Part shown: piece after piece, positions 41,902 through 51,157 of the stretch
Layout of the letters: the number at the start of each line of letters is the position of its first letter
Position numbering within the stretch: the stretch's first letter is position 1
From: Candidatus Scotarchaeum otlingeri
Lineage (GTDB): Archaea; Thermoproteota; Nitrososphaeria; Geothermarchaeales; JDFR-13
DNA length: 64,000 nt
NCBI GenBank assembly: GCA_002011075.2
Contig: MTMA02000006.1
Location: 155,842 to 219,841, forward strand
Direction: 5' to 3'
The notes under the pieces: model-generated
Told to the model about the DNA's origin: nothing
Database searches by the model: none
What the model saw: only the letters and a program-made list of their open reading frames with translations
Position numbers and translations under genes: made by a program

Positions 41902-43254
41902 ATGTTCCGGGTTTCTGTTATCGGAATGGGGTTTGTAGGGTTATCGATGGCTGTATTCTTAGCGGATAAGGGTCTACATGTGATTGGTGTTGAGCGTGAT
42001 AAAAAAAGGATTGACCTGCTTAAGAAAGGAGAAATATATTTCTATGAGCCGGGTGTAGAGGAGCTTTTATTAAAAAATATTGAGAATGGTAGTATTGAGT
42101 TTACCGATAACTATGAATATGCTATCGATAATAGCGATATCACCTTTATATGTGTGGGTACGCCTTCAGACGAGTTTGGAAGGCAAGACTTATCAATGGT
42201 AATATCCGCCTCGAAATCTATAGGTAATGCCCTAAAGGATAAAGAAGATTATCATTTAGTGGTAATGAGGAGTACAGTATTACCGGGTACATGTAGAAAG
42301 ATAGTTATTCCAGCCATTGAAGAAGATGCTGGGCACGTAGGAGGTAAATTCGGGTTTGTCATGAACCCCGAATTCCTCCAGGAGGGATCTGCCCTAAAAC
42401 ATCTCAGCAAACCAAATAGAATAGTTATAGGTGAATATGATGAGTCCTCGGGGAATATGTTGAGCCACTTATATAAGGAGTTATATGGTGATGACACTGC
42501 GCTTATTAGAACTACAATTGAAAATGCAGAAGTAATAAAATATGCTAACAACGCTTTCCTCGCCACTAAGATAAGCTTTATCAACACTATAGCCAAGATA
42601 TGTGAGTTAACTCCCTATACAGATATTAAAGTTGTAAGTGAAACTATAGGGTTAGACCCCCGTATAGGTAAGTTATTCCTGAGGGCGGGCATTGGATTCG
42701 GCGGCAGCTGTCTTCCCAAAGACCTTCGTGCATTAATCTATTATTCTATTGAACATGGTTATCGACCTCGATTATTGGAGGCTACGAATGAGGTTAATAA
42801 GGAGCAGCCTATGTGGGTTATTGAAGTGCTGAGAAGGATATATCCCCGCCTAAAGGACAGAAAGATATCTGTCCTTGGAGTGGCGTTTAAGCCTGGAACA
42901 TCTGATATTAGAGAGTCGCAGGCAATCCATATAATAAAGGAATTGGATAAAGAAGGCTGCGAAATATATATCTATGATCCTTTAGCCACCGATGAGTTTA
43001 TAGACCAATTTTCTGAGCTGAATGTTCATCCTACACCTAATATCGAGGCTTGTATCTCTAATAGTGATGCGGTGATTATCGCGACAGAATGGGAGGAGTT
43101 TAAAGACGTGTCTCCAGAAGTGTATATTGAAAAAATGAATGATCCTGTGATAATAGATGGCAGAAGAATATATGATCCTAAAGACTTTATTTCTAAGGGA
43201 GTGAAGTATTTCGGGGTAGGGTATCCGATCAAAGAATCTTTTTTCTCAGTTTAG
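41902..43254 (+). CDS. UDP-glucose/GDP-mannose dehydrogenase family protein
   Basis: A 450-residue nucleotide-sugar dehydrogenase that oxidises a UDP- or GDP-sugar twice to the uronate. Rossmann motif GMGFVGLSMAVFLADKGHxV at the N terminus, FICVGTPSDEFGRQD, MRSTVLPGT, NPEFLQEGSA with catalytic Glu, KYANNAFLATKISFINTIA and GIGFGGSCLPKDLRAL with the catalytic Cys, then LGVAFKPGTSDIRESQ. Likely feeds surface glycan or S-layer glycosylation. It converges with the DUF354 and GalU genes, forming a small sugar-nucleotide group. Confidence 0.93.
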   Translation: MFRVSVIGMGFVGLSMAVFLADKGLHVIGVERDKKRIDLLKKGEIYFYEPGVEELLLKNIENGSIEFTDNYEYAIDNSDITFICVGTPSDEFGRQDLSMVISASKSIGNALKDKEDYHLVVMRSTVLPGTCRKIVIPAIEEDAGHVGGKFGFVMNPEFLQEGSALKHLSKPNRIVIGEYDESSGNMLSHLYKELYGDDTALIRTTIENAEVIKYANNAFLATKISFINTIAKICELTPYTDIKVVSETIGLDPRIGKLFLRAGIGFGGSCLPKDLRALIYYSIEHGYRPRLLEATNEVNKEQPMWVIEVLRRIYPRLKDRKISVLGVAFKPGTSDIRESQAIHIIKELDKEGCEIYIYDPLATDEFIDQFSELNVHPTPNIEACISNSDAVIIATEWEEFKDVSPEVYIEKMNDPVIIDGRRIYDPKDFISKGVKYFGVGYPIKESFFSV

Positions 43255-43255
43255 G

Positions 43256-44326
43256 CTATTCTACGTTTGATAATATATAGTTGGATATTACATCTGCAGG
43301 ATTCTCCATCTCTCTCCATAATTTTCCTGCAAGCCGCCTAATATCTCTTTTTTTACTCATAACCCTATCTATTTTCTCTAATATATCGGCTTCTGAATAA
43401 AGATGTGTTATTAATCCGAATTTAAGTAGATACTTTAGATAGTATGGGAGTTTACCCGGCCTCAGGGATAATGTAGGTTTACCTAATAAAGCAGACTCCA
43501 CAGTCATTGTTCCCCCATACCCTATGAATAAATTGCAGTATTTCAATAATGAGGGGCCGTCGACAACATCATTGGGTATAATAATATTATCATAGTTACC
43601 GATAACCTTTATCAGATTCATTATCTGGTCGATATATCTGCCCACAACAACGATATCATAATCTTTATATTGTTCTGCAAGCTGTGGTATCCAGCCTCTT
43701 TCAAATAGCCTCTTCCGCCTTAAGATAGGAAGTTGGTAGGAGACCTTCGCTTCAACAGTTCTAATAACAATATATCTTCGCTTCTTTACACCTAATTTTA
43801 TTGGGACATTGGGATTAAATTGGTAGTTTGTTAGCCAAGCAACAGGGTCTAAACCTCTATAATAAATTATATCACTACTTCTTATGCCATACTTTGTCCA
43901 TGTCTTCTTCGGTATTATCCAGGGTGTAAAGAGTTTCCTTGATAGGGGTATGGTTAATCTAGCTACTGCCTCAGCCTCAGGAATATCATTTGCCGAGTAA
44001 TGGGGTATACCCAGCCCATACGAGACCCTGGCTGCTTCTGGAGAAGAGAATGAGAGCGCTAGATTTGGAGTGAACCGCTCTATATATGGTATCATCTCCT
44101 GGGCCCTTTCTAAGCTCCGCCTTAATTTCTCTACAAGAAGCGCTCCACCATATTGACCTATAACAAGTGGAATGTATCTCTCCAGCCTAGTTTTGGAAAC
44201 TCCCAATGTCTCTCTGAATCTCCGTATAGTTATTAATGTATCAACACCTTTCCCCCTTAGTTTTTCAGCAACTTCACCTAAAAATAAGACCTGCTTAGGT
44301 GTCAGCATATCAATCCATATCTTCAT
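43256..44326 (-). CDS. DUF354-family (glycosyltransferase-like) protein
   Basis: A 356-residue DUF354 protein with a GT-B-type fold. N terminus KIWIDMLTPKQVLFLGEVAEKLRGKGVDTLITIRRF and the C-terminal LFIGYGGTMTVESALLGKPTLSLRPG nucleotide-sugar binding loop are typical. It overlaps the galU-like gene by 17 bases, so the two are coupled. The acceptor is unknown; archaeal N-glycan or cell-surface polysaccharide synthesis is plausible. Confidence 0.85.
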   Translation of the reverse strand: MKIWIDMLTPKQVLFLGEVAEKLRGKGVDTLITIRRFRETLGVSKTRLERYIPLVIGQYGGALLVEKLRRSLERAQEMIPYIERFTPNLALSFSSPEAARVSYGLGIPHYSANDIPEAEAVARLTIPLSRKLFTPWIIPKKTWTKYGIRSSDIIYYRGLDPVAWLTNYQFNPNVPIKLGVKKRRYIVIRTVEAKVSYQLPILRRKRLFERGWIPQLAEQYKDYDIVVVGRYIDQIMNLIKVIGNYDNIIIPNDVVDGPSLLKYCNLFIGYGGTMTVESALLGKPTLSLRPGKLPYYLKYLLKFGLITHLYSEADILEKIDRVMSKKRDIRRLAGKLWREMENPADVISNYILSNVE

Positions 44327-45170
44327 TGATATTACCCCATAGTTTCATTAACCCATAGATATAGGACTCGGGATTACCCACATCTATTCTTACTTCTTCT
44401 TCATGCAGTTTAACGCCAATAACCCCTCCCTCTTTATGGGCTATATAATCTATAGCATTGGATAGAGGCAACTCGCCTCCCACATACTGTATTTTATTTA
44501 AAGCATCAAAGATCTTCTTATTAAATAGATATACCGCTACTACGGCTAGGTTTGTGGGGGGTTTTCTAGGTTTTTCAACCACTCCATCAACCCTGAATAT
44601 ATCGTTGTCTAGGAACTCACCTCTTACAACACCGTATTTCCGTGGATCATCGGCTTCCTCAAGTAACAAAGCTATATTTGCATTATATTCAGAGTATGCC
44701 TCGATAAGCCTCTTTAAATGTCTATTTTCTTTTGATACTATAAAATCATCTCCAGCGTGAACTATAAAATCATCATTTCCTACAAAGGATTTTGTTATAA
44801 GCACGGCGTGGCCGAATCCTAGAGGTGTATACTGGTTTACATAGACGATGATCGATTTAGCCACTTTGTTATAGAAATTATTCATATCATCTGCCTGTGG
44901 TTCTTTGCCCTTTTCCTTTAAAAACTCTATAAATTCATCATCAGGCGAAAAATGGTTCTCAATAACTCTCTTAAACCTATTTACAACAAAACAAAACTCC
45001 CTAATTCCAACGTCATACAGGGATTCGAAGACAACCTGTAAAGTGGGTACCAATACTTTTCTATTTCCAACTCGATATATAACGGGCAGCATTTCCTTCG
45101 GCACTTCTTTGGTGGCAGGAAGCATCCTTGTACCTATCCCTGCTGCCGTAATAACCGCTTTCAGAGACAT
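44310..45170 (-). CDS. UTP-glucose-1-phosphate uridylyltransferase (GalU-like)
   Basis: A 286-residue GT-A nucleotidyltransferase. The signature AVITAAGIGTRMLPATKEVPKEMLPV binds the nucleotide; FVVNRFKRVIENHF, HAGDDFIV (Mg site), GVVEKPRKPP and GGELPLSNAIDYIA agree with GalU. It makes UDP-glucose, the substrate for the dehydrogenase encoded convergently next door. Confidence 0.92.
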   Translation of the reverse strand: MSLKAVITAAGIGTRMLPATKEVPKEMLPVIYRVGNRKVLVPTLQVVFESLYDVGIREFCFVVNRFKRVIENHFSPDDEFIEFLKEKGKEPQADDMNNFYNKVAKSIIVYVNQYTPLGFGHAVLITKSFVGNDDFIVHAGDDFIVSKENRHLKRLIEAYSEYNANIALLLEEADDPRKYGVVRGEFLDNDIFRVDGVVEKPRKPPTNLAVVAVYLFNKKIFDALNKIQYVGGELPLSNAIDYIAHKEGGVIGVKLHEEEVRIDVGNPESYIYGLMKLWGNINEDMD

Positions 45171-45273
45171 CTATATTTTCCCCTCTAATTTTCTAAAAAT
45201 ACTAGTGTAATTCTCATTATAATTAGTATAGAAATTATAAATTATAGTTTTGTTACCAACCATGATTAAATTT

Positions 45274-45350
45274 TGGTGGACCGGGTGGGAGTTGAACCCA
45301 CGACCTCCGCGTTGCGAGCGCGGCGCTCTACCAGCCTGAGCTACCGGCCC
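45274..45350 (-). tRNA. tRNA-Ala (CGC), CCA encoded
   Basis: On the minus strand the acceptor GGGCCGG/CCGGTCC contains the G3-U70 pair that defines alanine identity. Anticodon stem CCGCG/CGCGG with loop CTCGCAA gives CGC; the T arm is GTGGG/CCCAC. CCA is encoded (complement TGG at 45274-45276). No intron. Confidence 0.94.
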
Positions 45351-45527
45351 CACATTACCAAAAAACAAGAAAATCTTATACTTAATATTAATTTAGCTAC
45401 GGGTAAGATATGACTGTAAGCTCTAATTTACTTGATTGAGCCGATCGACCTAAAAAGACAATGCCTATATAATCATTAGAACTAGTATTCCGTGATGCCA
45501 GATAAATTATCTATAGGAGTTTTTAGT

Positions 45528-46139
45528 TTAATCGGCCTTAACAATCGTTAATCCTGCCTTAGGACCCACCAAAATCACGTATTCATGAGCTTTTATTAAT
45601 CTGAGGAGCAACTCTTCTCTCCCACCGATGAAGTCTTTGCTATTATATGCACATAGCCCCATCATCGCTACCTCCAATCTTCTATCCAGCATCTCTTCAT
45701 AACGTAGAAGGTCATCGACTAAGTTGTGTTTAAAAAATACTGTCATCTCCCCACACGCCCTTAAACTCTTATATCCCTGCCGCTTTGCCTCCTCAAGTAA
45801 AGAAAGCCACTTATCTATAGTATAGTTAGGATCTACTTTCCCGTCTTTGATATACCAGCCTATATAATCAATAATCTTTAACGCTCCTTTTTTTTCTAAA
45901 GTCTCAACATCTATTCCATATTCAATCATCTTCTGCCTAACTTCTTCTATACTACTCTCACCGGCAACATAAGCACCGGCATATCCCCTTTCAAAACCCG
46001 AGAATAGATAAGTGAACAATATATCAAACTTATCTTTCTGATCCTCATAGAAAGCTATAACATGGCTATGCGGCTCCATCTCTCTTATAAACTCATATAT
46101 CTCTCTCTTATCTAGCATTAAAGAATTTATCCTAGTCAA
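45528..46139 (-). CDS. MEDS-domain sensory protein
   Basis: A 203-residue single-domain protein like the MEDS (DcmR-type sensory) family. PHSHVIAFYEDQKDKFDILFTYLFSGFERGYAGAYVAGES at the start, ending with LVGPKAGLTIVKAD. The family is a degenerate KaiC-like/RecA fold that senses hydrocarbon derivatives when fused to HTH or kinase domains; here it is alone. No Walker motifs. Function in this genome unknown. Confidence 0.8.
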   Translation of the reverse strand: MTRINSLMLDKREIYEFIREMEPHSHVIAFYEDQKDKFDILFTYLFSGFERGYAGAYVAGESSIEEVRQKMIEYGIDVETLEKKGALKIIDYIGWYIKDGKVDPNYTIDKWLSLLEEAKRQGYKSLRACGEMTVFFKHNLVDDLLRYEEMLDRRLEVAMMGLCAYNSKDFIGGREELLLRLIKAHEYVILVGPKAGLTIVKAD

Positions 46140-46218
46140 AACAAGCCACCATAAAAAATTATTTTACCACCTTTATTTTTACCTTACGAAGATACAATAT
46201 ATATAGATGTATTTCTTG

Positions 46219-46310
46219 TGGGGCCGCGGGAGGGATTCGAACCCCCGACCTACGGCTCTCAGCCATATATGCCCACAGGCCGTCGCTCTAACCACTGAGC
46301 TACCGCGGCC
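46219..46310 (-). tRNA. tRNA-His (GTG), intron-containing, CCA encoded
   Basis: Minus strand: an encoded G(-1) opposite discriminator C73, the histidine identity pair; acceptor GCCGCGG/CCGCGGC; anticodon stem ACGGC/GCCGT. The loop is expanded by 15 bases after position 37, leaving anticodon GTG. T arm GGGGG/CCCTC with one G-U pair. CCA is encoded. Confidence 0.93.
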
Positions 46311-46798
46311 ATCGCCCTATTAAGAAGTGAATCCTAAAGTATTTTAAATTTTAGGACAGAGACGAATATTAACGCTGAGTTTGATACAATATTATCTTAT
46401 AAGGATAAAGAATATAGGTTGAATAACTATCTTTTCATACAAAATATTATTTAAACTGGATTTCCTAAATCACAGATGATATTTAAAGATCAGCAATATT
46501 TCACCGGATTTTAAGAGCTGATTTTTCTATAATACGGTGTTATTGATTTCGATGCAGTACTCTATACTCCGCCAATCTCATATATGGTTGAGGTCAAGAT
46601 GGATGGCAAGATGATAATGGTGGTGACGTGGAATGTATAGGTGCCTTCATAAGCAATATTTGAATTAAATAATCATATGTGTGTTGTCTTGAGTTATGAT
46701 TCTCCAGCCTTTTTGTTGGAGTTTATAGTTAATTTCATAGAAAGAGTTATATCAAAATAAGTCTGACCTTAATAAGAGTTATATTAGTGCTAATGAAA
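46311..46798. other. Intergenic gap, mostly non-coding
   Basis: About 490 AT-rich bases between tRNA-His and the end of the aminotransferase gene. On the + strand around 46535-46640 a short frame reads DFDAVLYTPPISYMVEVKMDGKMIM in pieces and stops; it has no good start and may be the relic of a gene. No tRNA or clear repeat is seen. Confidence 0.35.
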
Positions 46799-47941
46799 CT
46801 AGTTATCATAAAACAATCTTAGGTAAGAAGTTAAATGGGATATATCTTCATATGTATTATATATGTGGGGAGAGATCCGCACTAGATTATTGCGTATGCT
46901 ATACTCAATAGGCCGTTTTAATTTTCTAACTTCTTTGGTCAGGATATCTGGATTGTCAACTTTAATTGTAATTATACTTCCTCTCTCTATATTCTCTCTA
47001 TCCGGTATAACTGATAAACTCTTCATATTTTTTATGTCGTGTTCTAACATACTTACAAGCTCTTTATTATGTCTATATATCTTGCTTATCCCTATTTTCA
47101 ATAGATATTGGATTGAGGCGTCCATGCCTATCATTGAGTAATACGCTGTTGTACTGAATTCAAATTTCCTCGCTGTATTTGCATAATCTAGTTTATTGGC
47201 ATCGAATTTCCATATATCAACCGGTGTTCTCCAACCTACTAATGCCGGATAAATCTTGTCACCAAATCTCTTTGAGATATATGCTGCAGCAGCTCCGAAC
47301 GGTCCAAGTAACCATTTATATCCGCCTATAATGTAGACATCGACGTCTAGTTCCCTTACATTTACCGGTAAATATCCCGCCGCTTGGATTCCATCTACAA
47401 TTACGGCTGCGCCTACATCACGAGCACATCTTGATATTTTCTTAATATCGTTAATTTGCCCAGTAAGGTATTCTACATGACTTATGGATACTACCTTAGT
47501 CTCATCGTTTATTAAATTGAGCAATTCATCGGTATCAATAAACAATTCTTTGGCATCAAGCAAGTTGACATTGACTTCTTTATCAATTTGAGCTACTCTT
47601 ATCCATGGATATGTTACACTCGGAAATTCTATTGATGTCGAAATAACATTACCCTTAAAGGGATAAAGACTCCAAGCAATAGCATTTAAAGCTTCAGTTA
47701 CACTAGTGAATATGGCTACTTCTTCTTTACCGCAATTCAACAAAAGACTCACTGATTCTCTTAAATCTTCATATATTTGGCGTTCACGTTCCTCGTCTAG
47801 GAACAATGTCCCTTCTAGAGAACACTGTTCAATAAACTCGGTCATCCTTTTGAGTGTAGAATTGGGTATTAAGCCGATACTCGCGGTATTTAAATAATTT
47901 ACTTTTGTGATTGATGGAAACTCATGTATATATTCGGTCAT
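46799..47941 (-). CDS. Class V aminotransferase (cysteine-desulfurase-like fold)
   Basis: A 380-residue PLP enzyme. YLNTASIGLIP at the start, SVTEALNAIAWSL, SHVEYLTGQINDI, IVDGIQAAGYLPVN with the PLP-contacting Asp and Gln, and IIGGYKWLLGPFGAA with the Schiff-base Lys. No clear catalytic Cys loop of desulfurases is seen, so an aminotransferase or isopenicillin-epimerase-like function is equally possible. I choose ATG 47941; a TTG eight codons upstream is less likely. Confidence 0.82.
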   Translation of the reverse strand: MTEYIHEFPSITKVNYLNTASIGLIPNSTLKRMTEFIEQCSLEGTLFLDEERERQIYEDLRESVSLLLNCGKEEVAIFTSVTEALNAIAWSLYPFKGNVISTSIEFPSVTYPWIRVAQIDKEVNVNLLDAKELFIDTDELLNLINDETKVVSISHVEYLTGQINDIKKISRCARDVGAAVIVDGIQAAGYLPVNVRELDVDVYIIGGYKWLLGPFGAAAAYISKRFGDKIYPALVGWRTPVDIWKFDANKLDYANTARKFEFSTTAYYSMIGMDASIQYLLKIGISKIYRHNKELVSMLEHDIKNMKSLSVIPDRENIERGSIITIKVDNPDILTKEVRKLKRPIEYSIRNNLVRISPHIYNTYEDISHLTSYLRLFYDN

Positions 47942-48012
47942 AATAAGAATTTGGGTAATGTTCAAAATTAATGCTTTCTATCTTACAAATTTATGTAAGA
48001 TTTGATGTCGAG

Positions 48013-48085
48013 AGCCTCGGGGGGGATTCGAACCCCCGACCTACGGCTTACCAAGCCGTCGCTCTGCCAGCTGAGCTACCGAGGC
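48013..48085 (-). tRNA. tRNA-Thr (GGT)
   Basis: Minus-strand cloverleaf without intron: acceptor GCCTCGG/CCGAGGC, anticodon stem ACGGC/GCCGT, loop TTGGTAA giving GGT, T arm GGGGG/CCCCC, discriminator U. CCA is not encoded. It lies just upstream of the class V aminotransferase gene on the same strand. Confidence 0.94.
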
Positions 48086-48251
48086 ATATATTCTATTATT
48101 AGTTTCATGGCGTGGGCTAAAAAAGTTTTTGATTAGGATATAGTTTGGGTATATATTGTTATGACCCCACTATACCGCTTATGATAGCTAAATATGGATA
48201 TTAATCTGTAATAATCATGTGTTAAATGTCGTCCAGGTTGATATTACTCTT

Positions 48252-49475
48252 ATGACGATGAATAGATGGCTTTATCCTCCTATTGGCCTGGTAATAAACC
48301 TAATCCTCGGCACGATATATAGCTGGAGTATCTTTAGAATACCGCTCAAAGAACTACTTCAATGGACAGATCTACAGGTAAGTCTACCCTTTACCGCATT
48401 TCTACTTTCATTTGCTATGATAATGCCTATAGGTGGAAAATTAATAGATAAACTGGGAGCCCGTCTCACGGCGCTGTTAGGCAGTATCTTGGTTGGACTA
48501 GGATGGTTATCAGCAGGATATATAATTAATTTTCCCGATCCGCTAGTGACAATGATAATATTCTATGGATTAATAGCTGGAGCGGGTGTAGGAATAGTAT
48601 ATGGTGTCCCTATCACCGTTTCGAGTAGATGGATCCCAGAGAGAAAGGGTCTTGCTGTAGGAATAACTATCACAGGCTTTGGCCTTTCACCTTTGATTAC
48701 GGCTCCATTAGCGCGATACTTAATATCTACATTCGGAGTTTTAGAGTCCTTTAAATATCTTGGGATGGCCTTTATTGTGATACTATTGATATGCTCTTTA
48801 CCTCTCTCGTTACCAAGGACCTCCTCATCCCCATCAATATCAAATATTCAGGAGGATAGCTATTCACCCCGTAAAATGTTGAAGACTAGGGTTTTCTATG
48901 GATTATGGACAGCCTATATGCTGGGTATGTTAGGCGGGTTTATAGCAATTTCGATATCGGCCTCCTATGGCGTAGAAATCTTAGAATTATCCACTGAATT
49001 GGCAACCATTATAACGGCCATTTTCGCTGTATTTAATGGAAGCGGCCGCCCTTTATTCGGTTTTATTTGTGATAAATTGGGTGTAAGATTTACAGCTCTA
49101 TTCTCATTCATGTTGATCTTTTTGGCTTCATTATCAATTTCCTTATATCACTCGCCATTAACATATATAACTAGTTTCTCAATATTATGGTTGACTTTTG
49201 GGGGCTGGCTAGCCATTGCCCCTACAGCGACATCCACCTTCTTTGGGGTCAGAAATATTGGTCAAAATTATGGGATTGTGTTTACTGCATATGGATTTAG
49301 CGCATTAGTAGGACCTCCGATGGCAGGATATATCAAAGAATTAACAGGTGTGTATCAATTGGCCTTTATAGCCACAGCTATTCTTTCAATACTTGGACTC
49401 ATAATCGTCCTATTTACATTTAGGGAACGCTCTTTAGAAAAGATAGGAAGTGACATCGATAATCTTAATAACTAG
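48252..49475 (+). CDS. MFS transporter, OFA (oxalate/formate antiporter) family
   Basis: A 12-helix major facilitator of about 407 residues. The opening NRWLYPPIGLVINLILGTIYSWSIFRIPL and the GGKLIDKLGARLTALLGSILVGLGW motif-A region, IAGAGVGIVYGVPITVSSRWIPERKGLAVGI are hallmarks of the OFA family. It probably carries a small carboxylate; substrate cannot be told. I take the ATG at 48252; a GTG at 48219 lies upstream. Confidence 0.88.
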   Translation: MTMNRWLYPPIGLVINLILGTIYSWSIFRIPLKELLQWTDLQVSLPFTAFLLSFAMIMPIGGKLIDKLGARLTALLGSILVGLGWLSAGYIINFPDPLVTMIIFYGLIAGAGVGIVYGVPITVSSRWIPERKGLAVGITITGFGLSPLITAPLARYLISTFGVLESFKYLGMAFIVILLICSLPLSLPRTSSSPSISNIQEDSYSPRKMLKTRVFYGLWTAYMLGMLGGFIAISISASYGVEILELSTELATIITAIFAVFNGSGRPLFGFICDKLGVRFTALFSFMLIFLASLSISLYHSPLTYITSFSILWLTFGGWLAIAPTATSTFFGVRNIGQNYGIVFTAYGFSALVGPPMAGYIKELTGVYQLAFIATAILSILGLIIVLFTFRERSLEKIGSDIDNLNN

Positions 49476-49521
49476 GGATAGACATCTCTTTTTAATTTAA
49501 GGTTAATATTATCTTAGATGT

Positions 49522-50478
49522 ATGAGTTATAAGAGAAATAAACTCGTAGAGAAAATCCTTAATAGATATAAAGATATTATACCTGAATATGACTTTTTCA
49601 AGGAAGTCGTTTTTCATAGACCGTTAAAATCCATTAAGATTAATAATATAGTATACGATGAAAAAGAGATACTAAGCCTATTAAAAGAAAGAACCGCGTT
49701 ACATAAAATTGATTGGTGTAGCCATGCATACTATACAGAAGGGAATTATAAATTGGGCCGGTCGGTTTATCATGAATTGGGTCTCTTCTATATACAAAAC
49801 ATAACTTCATTACTACCACCCTTGATACTAAACCCTAAAGAAGACGACATTACATTAGATGTAGCTGCAGCTCCAGGCGGCAAAACAATCCATATGGCAC
49901 AGATAATGAATAACCAGGGAATAATCTATGCAAATGATAAGGATCCCCGGAGAATTAAACAGCTCATATATAACATAACAAAATTTTCAGTAACAAACAC
50001 AGTTGTCACAAATATTGATGCCCGATTATATCCCAGTATCGATCGATATTCAAAGGTTTTACTTGACGCTCCATGTACCAATGAATCCCTAATCTATAAG
50101 ATGAATACCCGGACTCTAGAGATGCTTTTATCCCAAAGGATATATAGAAAATACCATGTTTTACAGAAACAGATTATAAAGCGGCTGTCGATGCTTCTAG
50201 ATAAAGAAAGCTTACTTTTATATTCAGTGTGTACATATGCCCCCGAAGAATGTGAATATGTAGTTGAAAGCGCAATTAATTACGGGTTCGAACCCATAAA
50301 ATTAAATGCAGTCCCACTAAAATGCTGCAAGGGAATAGATGAATGGATTATAAATGGAAGGAAAATTAGGTTTGATTCAAGTGTGAAAAGGTGTATCCGG
50401 ATATATCCTCATCTAAATTACAATAAGTACCATGGTAGCACCGGGTACATATTTATCTCTCTCCTAAGGAGGTGTTAA
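49522..50478 (+). CDS. RNA m5C methyltransferase (NSUN/RsmB family)
   Basis: A 318-residue SAM-dependent RNA cytosine-5 methyltransferase. GRSVYHELGLFYIQNITSLLP precedes the SAM site DVAAAPGGKTIHMAQIM; motif IV has LLDAPCTNES with one Cys, and motif VI SVCTYAPEEC has the nucleophilic Cys. The usual PUA domain of archaeal NSUN6-like enzymes is missing from the chain, but the next gene encodes a separate PUA-like protein that overlaps by the ribosome-binding site. Confidence 0.92.
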   Translation: MSYKRNKLVEKILNRYKDIIPEYDFFKEVVFHRPLKSIKINNIVYDEKEILSLLKERTALHKIDWCSHAYYTEGNYKLGRSVYHELGLFYIQNITSLLPPLILNPKEDDITLDVAAAPGGKTIHMAQIMNNQGIIYANDKDPRRIKQLIYNITKFSVTNTVVTNIDARLYPSIDRYSKVLLDAPCTNESLIYKMNTRTLEMLLSQRIYRKYHVLQKQIIKRLSMLLDKESLLLYSVCTYAPEECEYVVESAINYGFEPIKLNAVPLKCCKGIDEWIINGRKIRFDSSVKRCIRIYPHLNYNKYHGSTGYIFISLLRRC

Positions 50479-50483
50479 ATCTA

Positions 50484-50960
50484 ATGACTAAATGGATACA
50501 TGTTAAAGAAGATATCGCCATATCAATAAAGAATAAGTTAAATCAACGATATGGCCTGCCATATAGGATGATGATGAATTGGAATTTTTATATGGATGAT
50601 AAGGGTGATATATGGTTATTTACTAGTAAAATATTGCCAAGAATTGATTTCCCAGGGATCAGATCAATAGGTCTAAAAGCATTTACTAAGAAGGGCGAGG
50701 TCTACAAGTTATCACATTGTTTAGGGCGGTTAATTTCCAAGTATGCAACAAAGAACAAAGTGGAAATAAGCCTATATATCGATAAGAAAGTTCCAGCCAC
50801 CATCAAAATAAACAATTTAACAGATGGAGAGTATATTGTAGCATGGAAAAAAATACCTATAGGAGTATCGGAAGTAAAAAAAGGTTATTTGATTATAGAC
50901 ATGCCCCGGCAAATACTTGAAAAACTGGATAGGGCTTTAAATGAAATCAGAGGCACCTAA
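50484..50960 (+). CDS. PUA-like RNA-binding protein partnering the m5C methyltransferase
   Basis: A 158-residue protein beginning MTKWIHVKEDIA. The second half (YIVAWKKIPIGVSEVKKGYLIIDMPRQI) resembles the RNA-binding PUA-like tail of RsmF/NSUN methyltransferases (IPxGxGKxKxG...PR). An AAGGAGGTG site overlapping the upstream stop supports the ATG at 50484. I infer it supplies the substrate-binding half of a split enzyme; the family name is not certain. Confidence 0.6.
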   Translation: MTKWIHVKEDIAISIKNKLNQRYGLPYRMMMNWNFYMDDKGDIWLFTSKILPRIDFPGIRSIGLKAFTKKGEVYKLSHCLGRLISKYATKNKVEISLYIDKKVPATIKINNLTDGEYIVAWKKIPIGVSEVKKGYLIIDMPRQILEKLDRALNEIRGT

Positions 50961-51034
50961 ACATATTAAAGTCCATAACAGTTTATCTAAAGTATTTAAG
51001 TCTGCAATTTTTAAGATTAATATAGACGCAGCAA

Positions 51035-51157
51035 GCCGGGGTAGCTCAGCGGAGGAGCAGGAGGCACAGCCTCCTCCTAGGCCGGACTCATAAGCAGGGT
51101 GAAAGCCCATTCAACTGAGAGATCCGGAGGTCGCGGGTTCGAACCCCGCCCCCGGCA
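51035..51157 (+). tRNA. tRNA-Met (CAT, elongator-type) with two introns
   Basis: Acceptor GCCGGGG/CCCCGGC, D arm GCTC/GAGC, T arm GCGGG/CCCGC, discriminator A. After the D arm about 22 bases forming an aggaggc/gcctcct hairpin are inserted, an intron at the 25-27 junction. The anticodon stem CCGGA/TCCGG encloses 36 bases; removing 29 after position 37 leaves CTCATAA with anticodon CAT. The stem lacks the three G-C pairs of the initiator. A tRNA-Ile(CAT) cannot be excluded. CCA not encoded. Confidence 0.85.

Noticed and set aside
45528-46139. KaiC-like circadian or recombinase ATPase
   Set aside because: The fold resemblance of MEDS proteins to RecA-like domains is known, but no Walker A or B motif is present in this protein.
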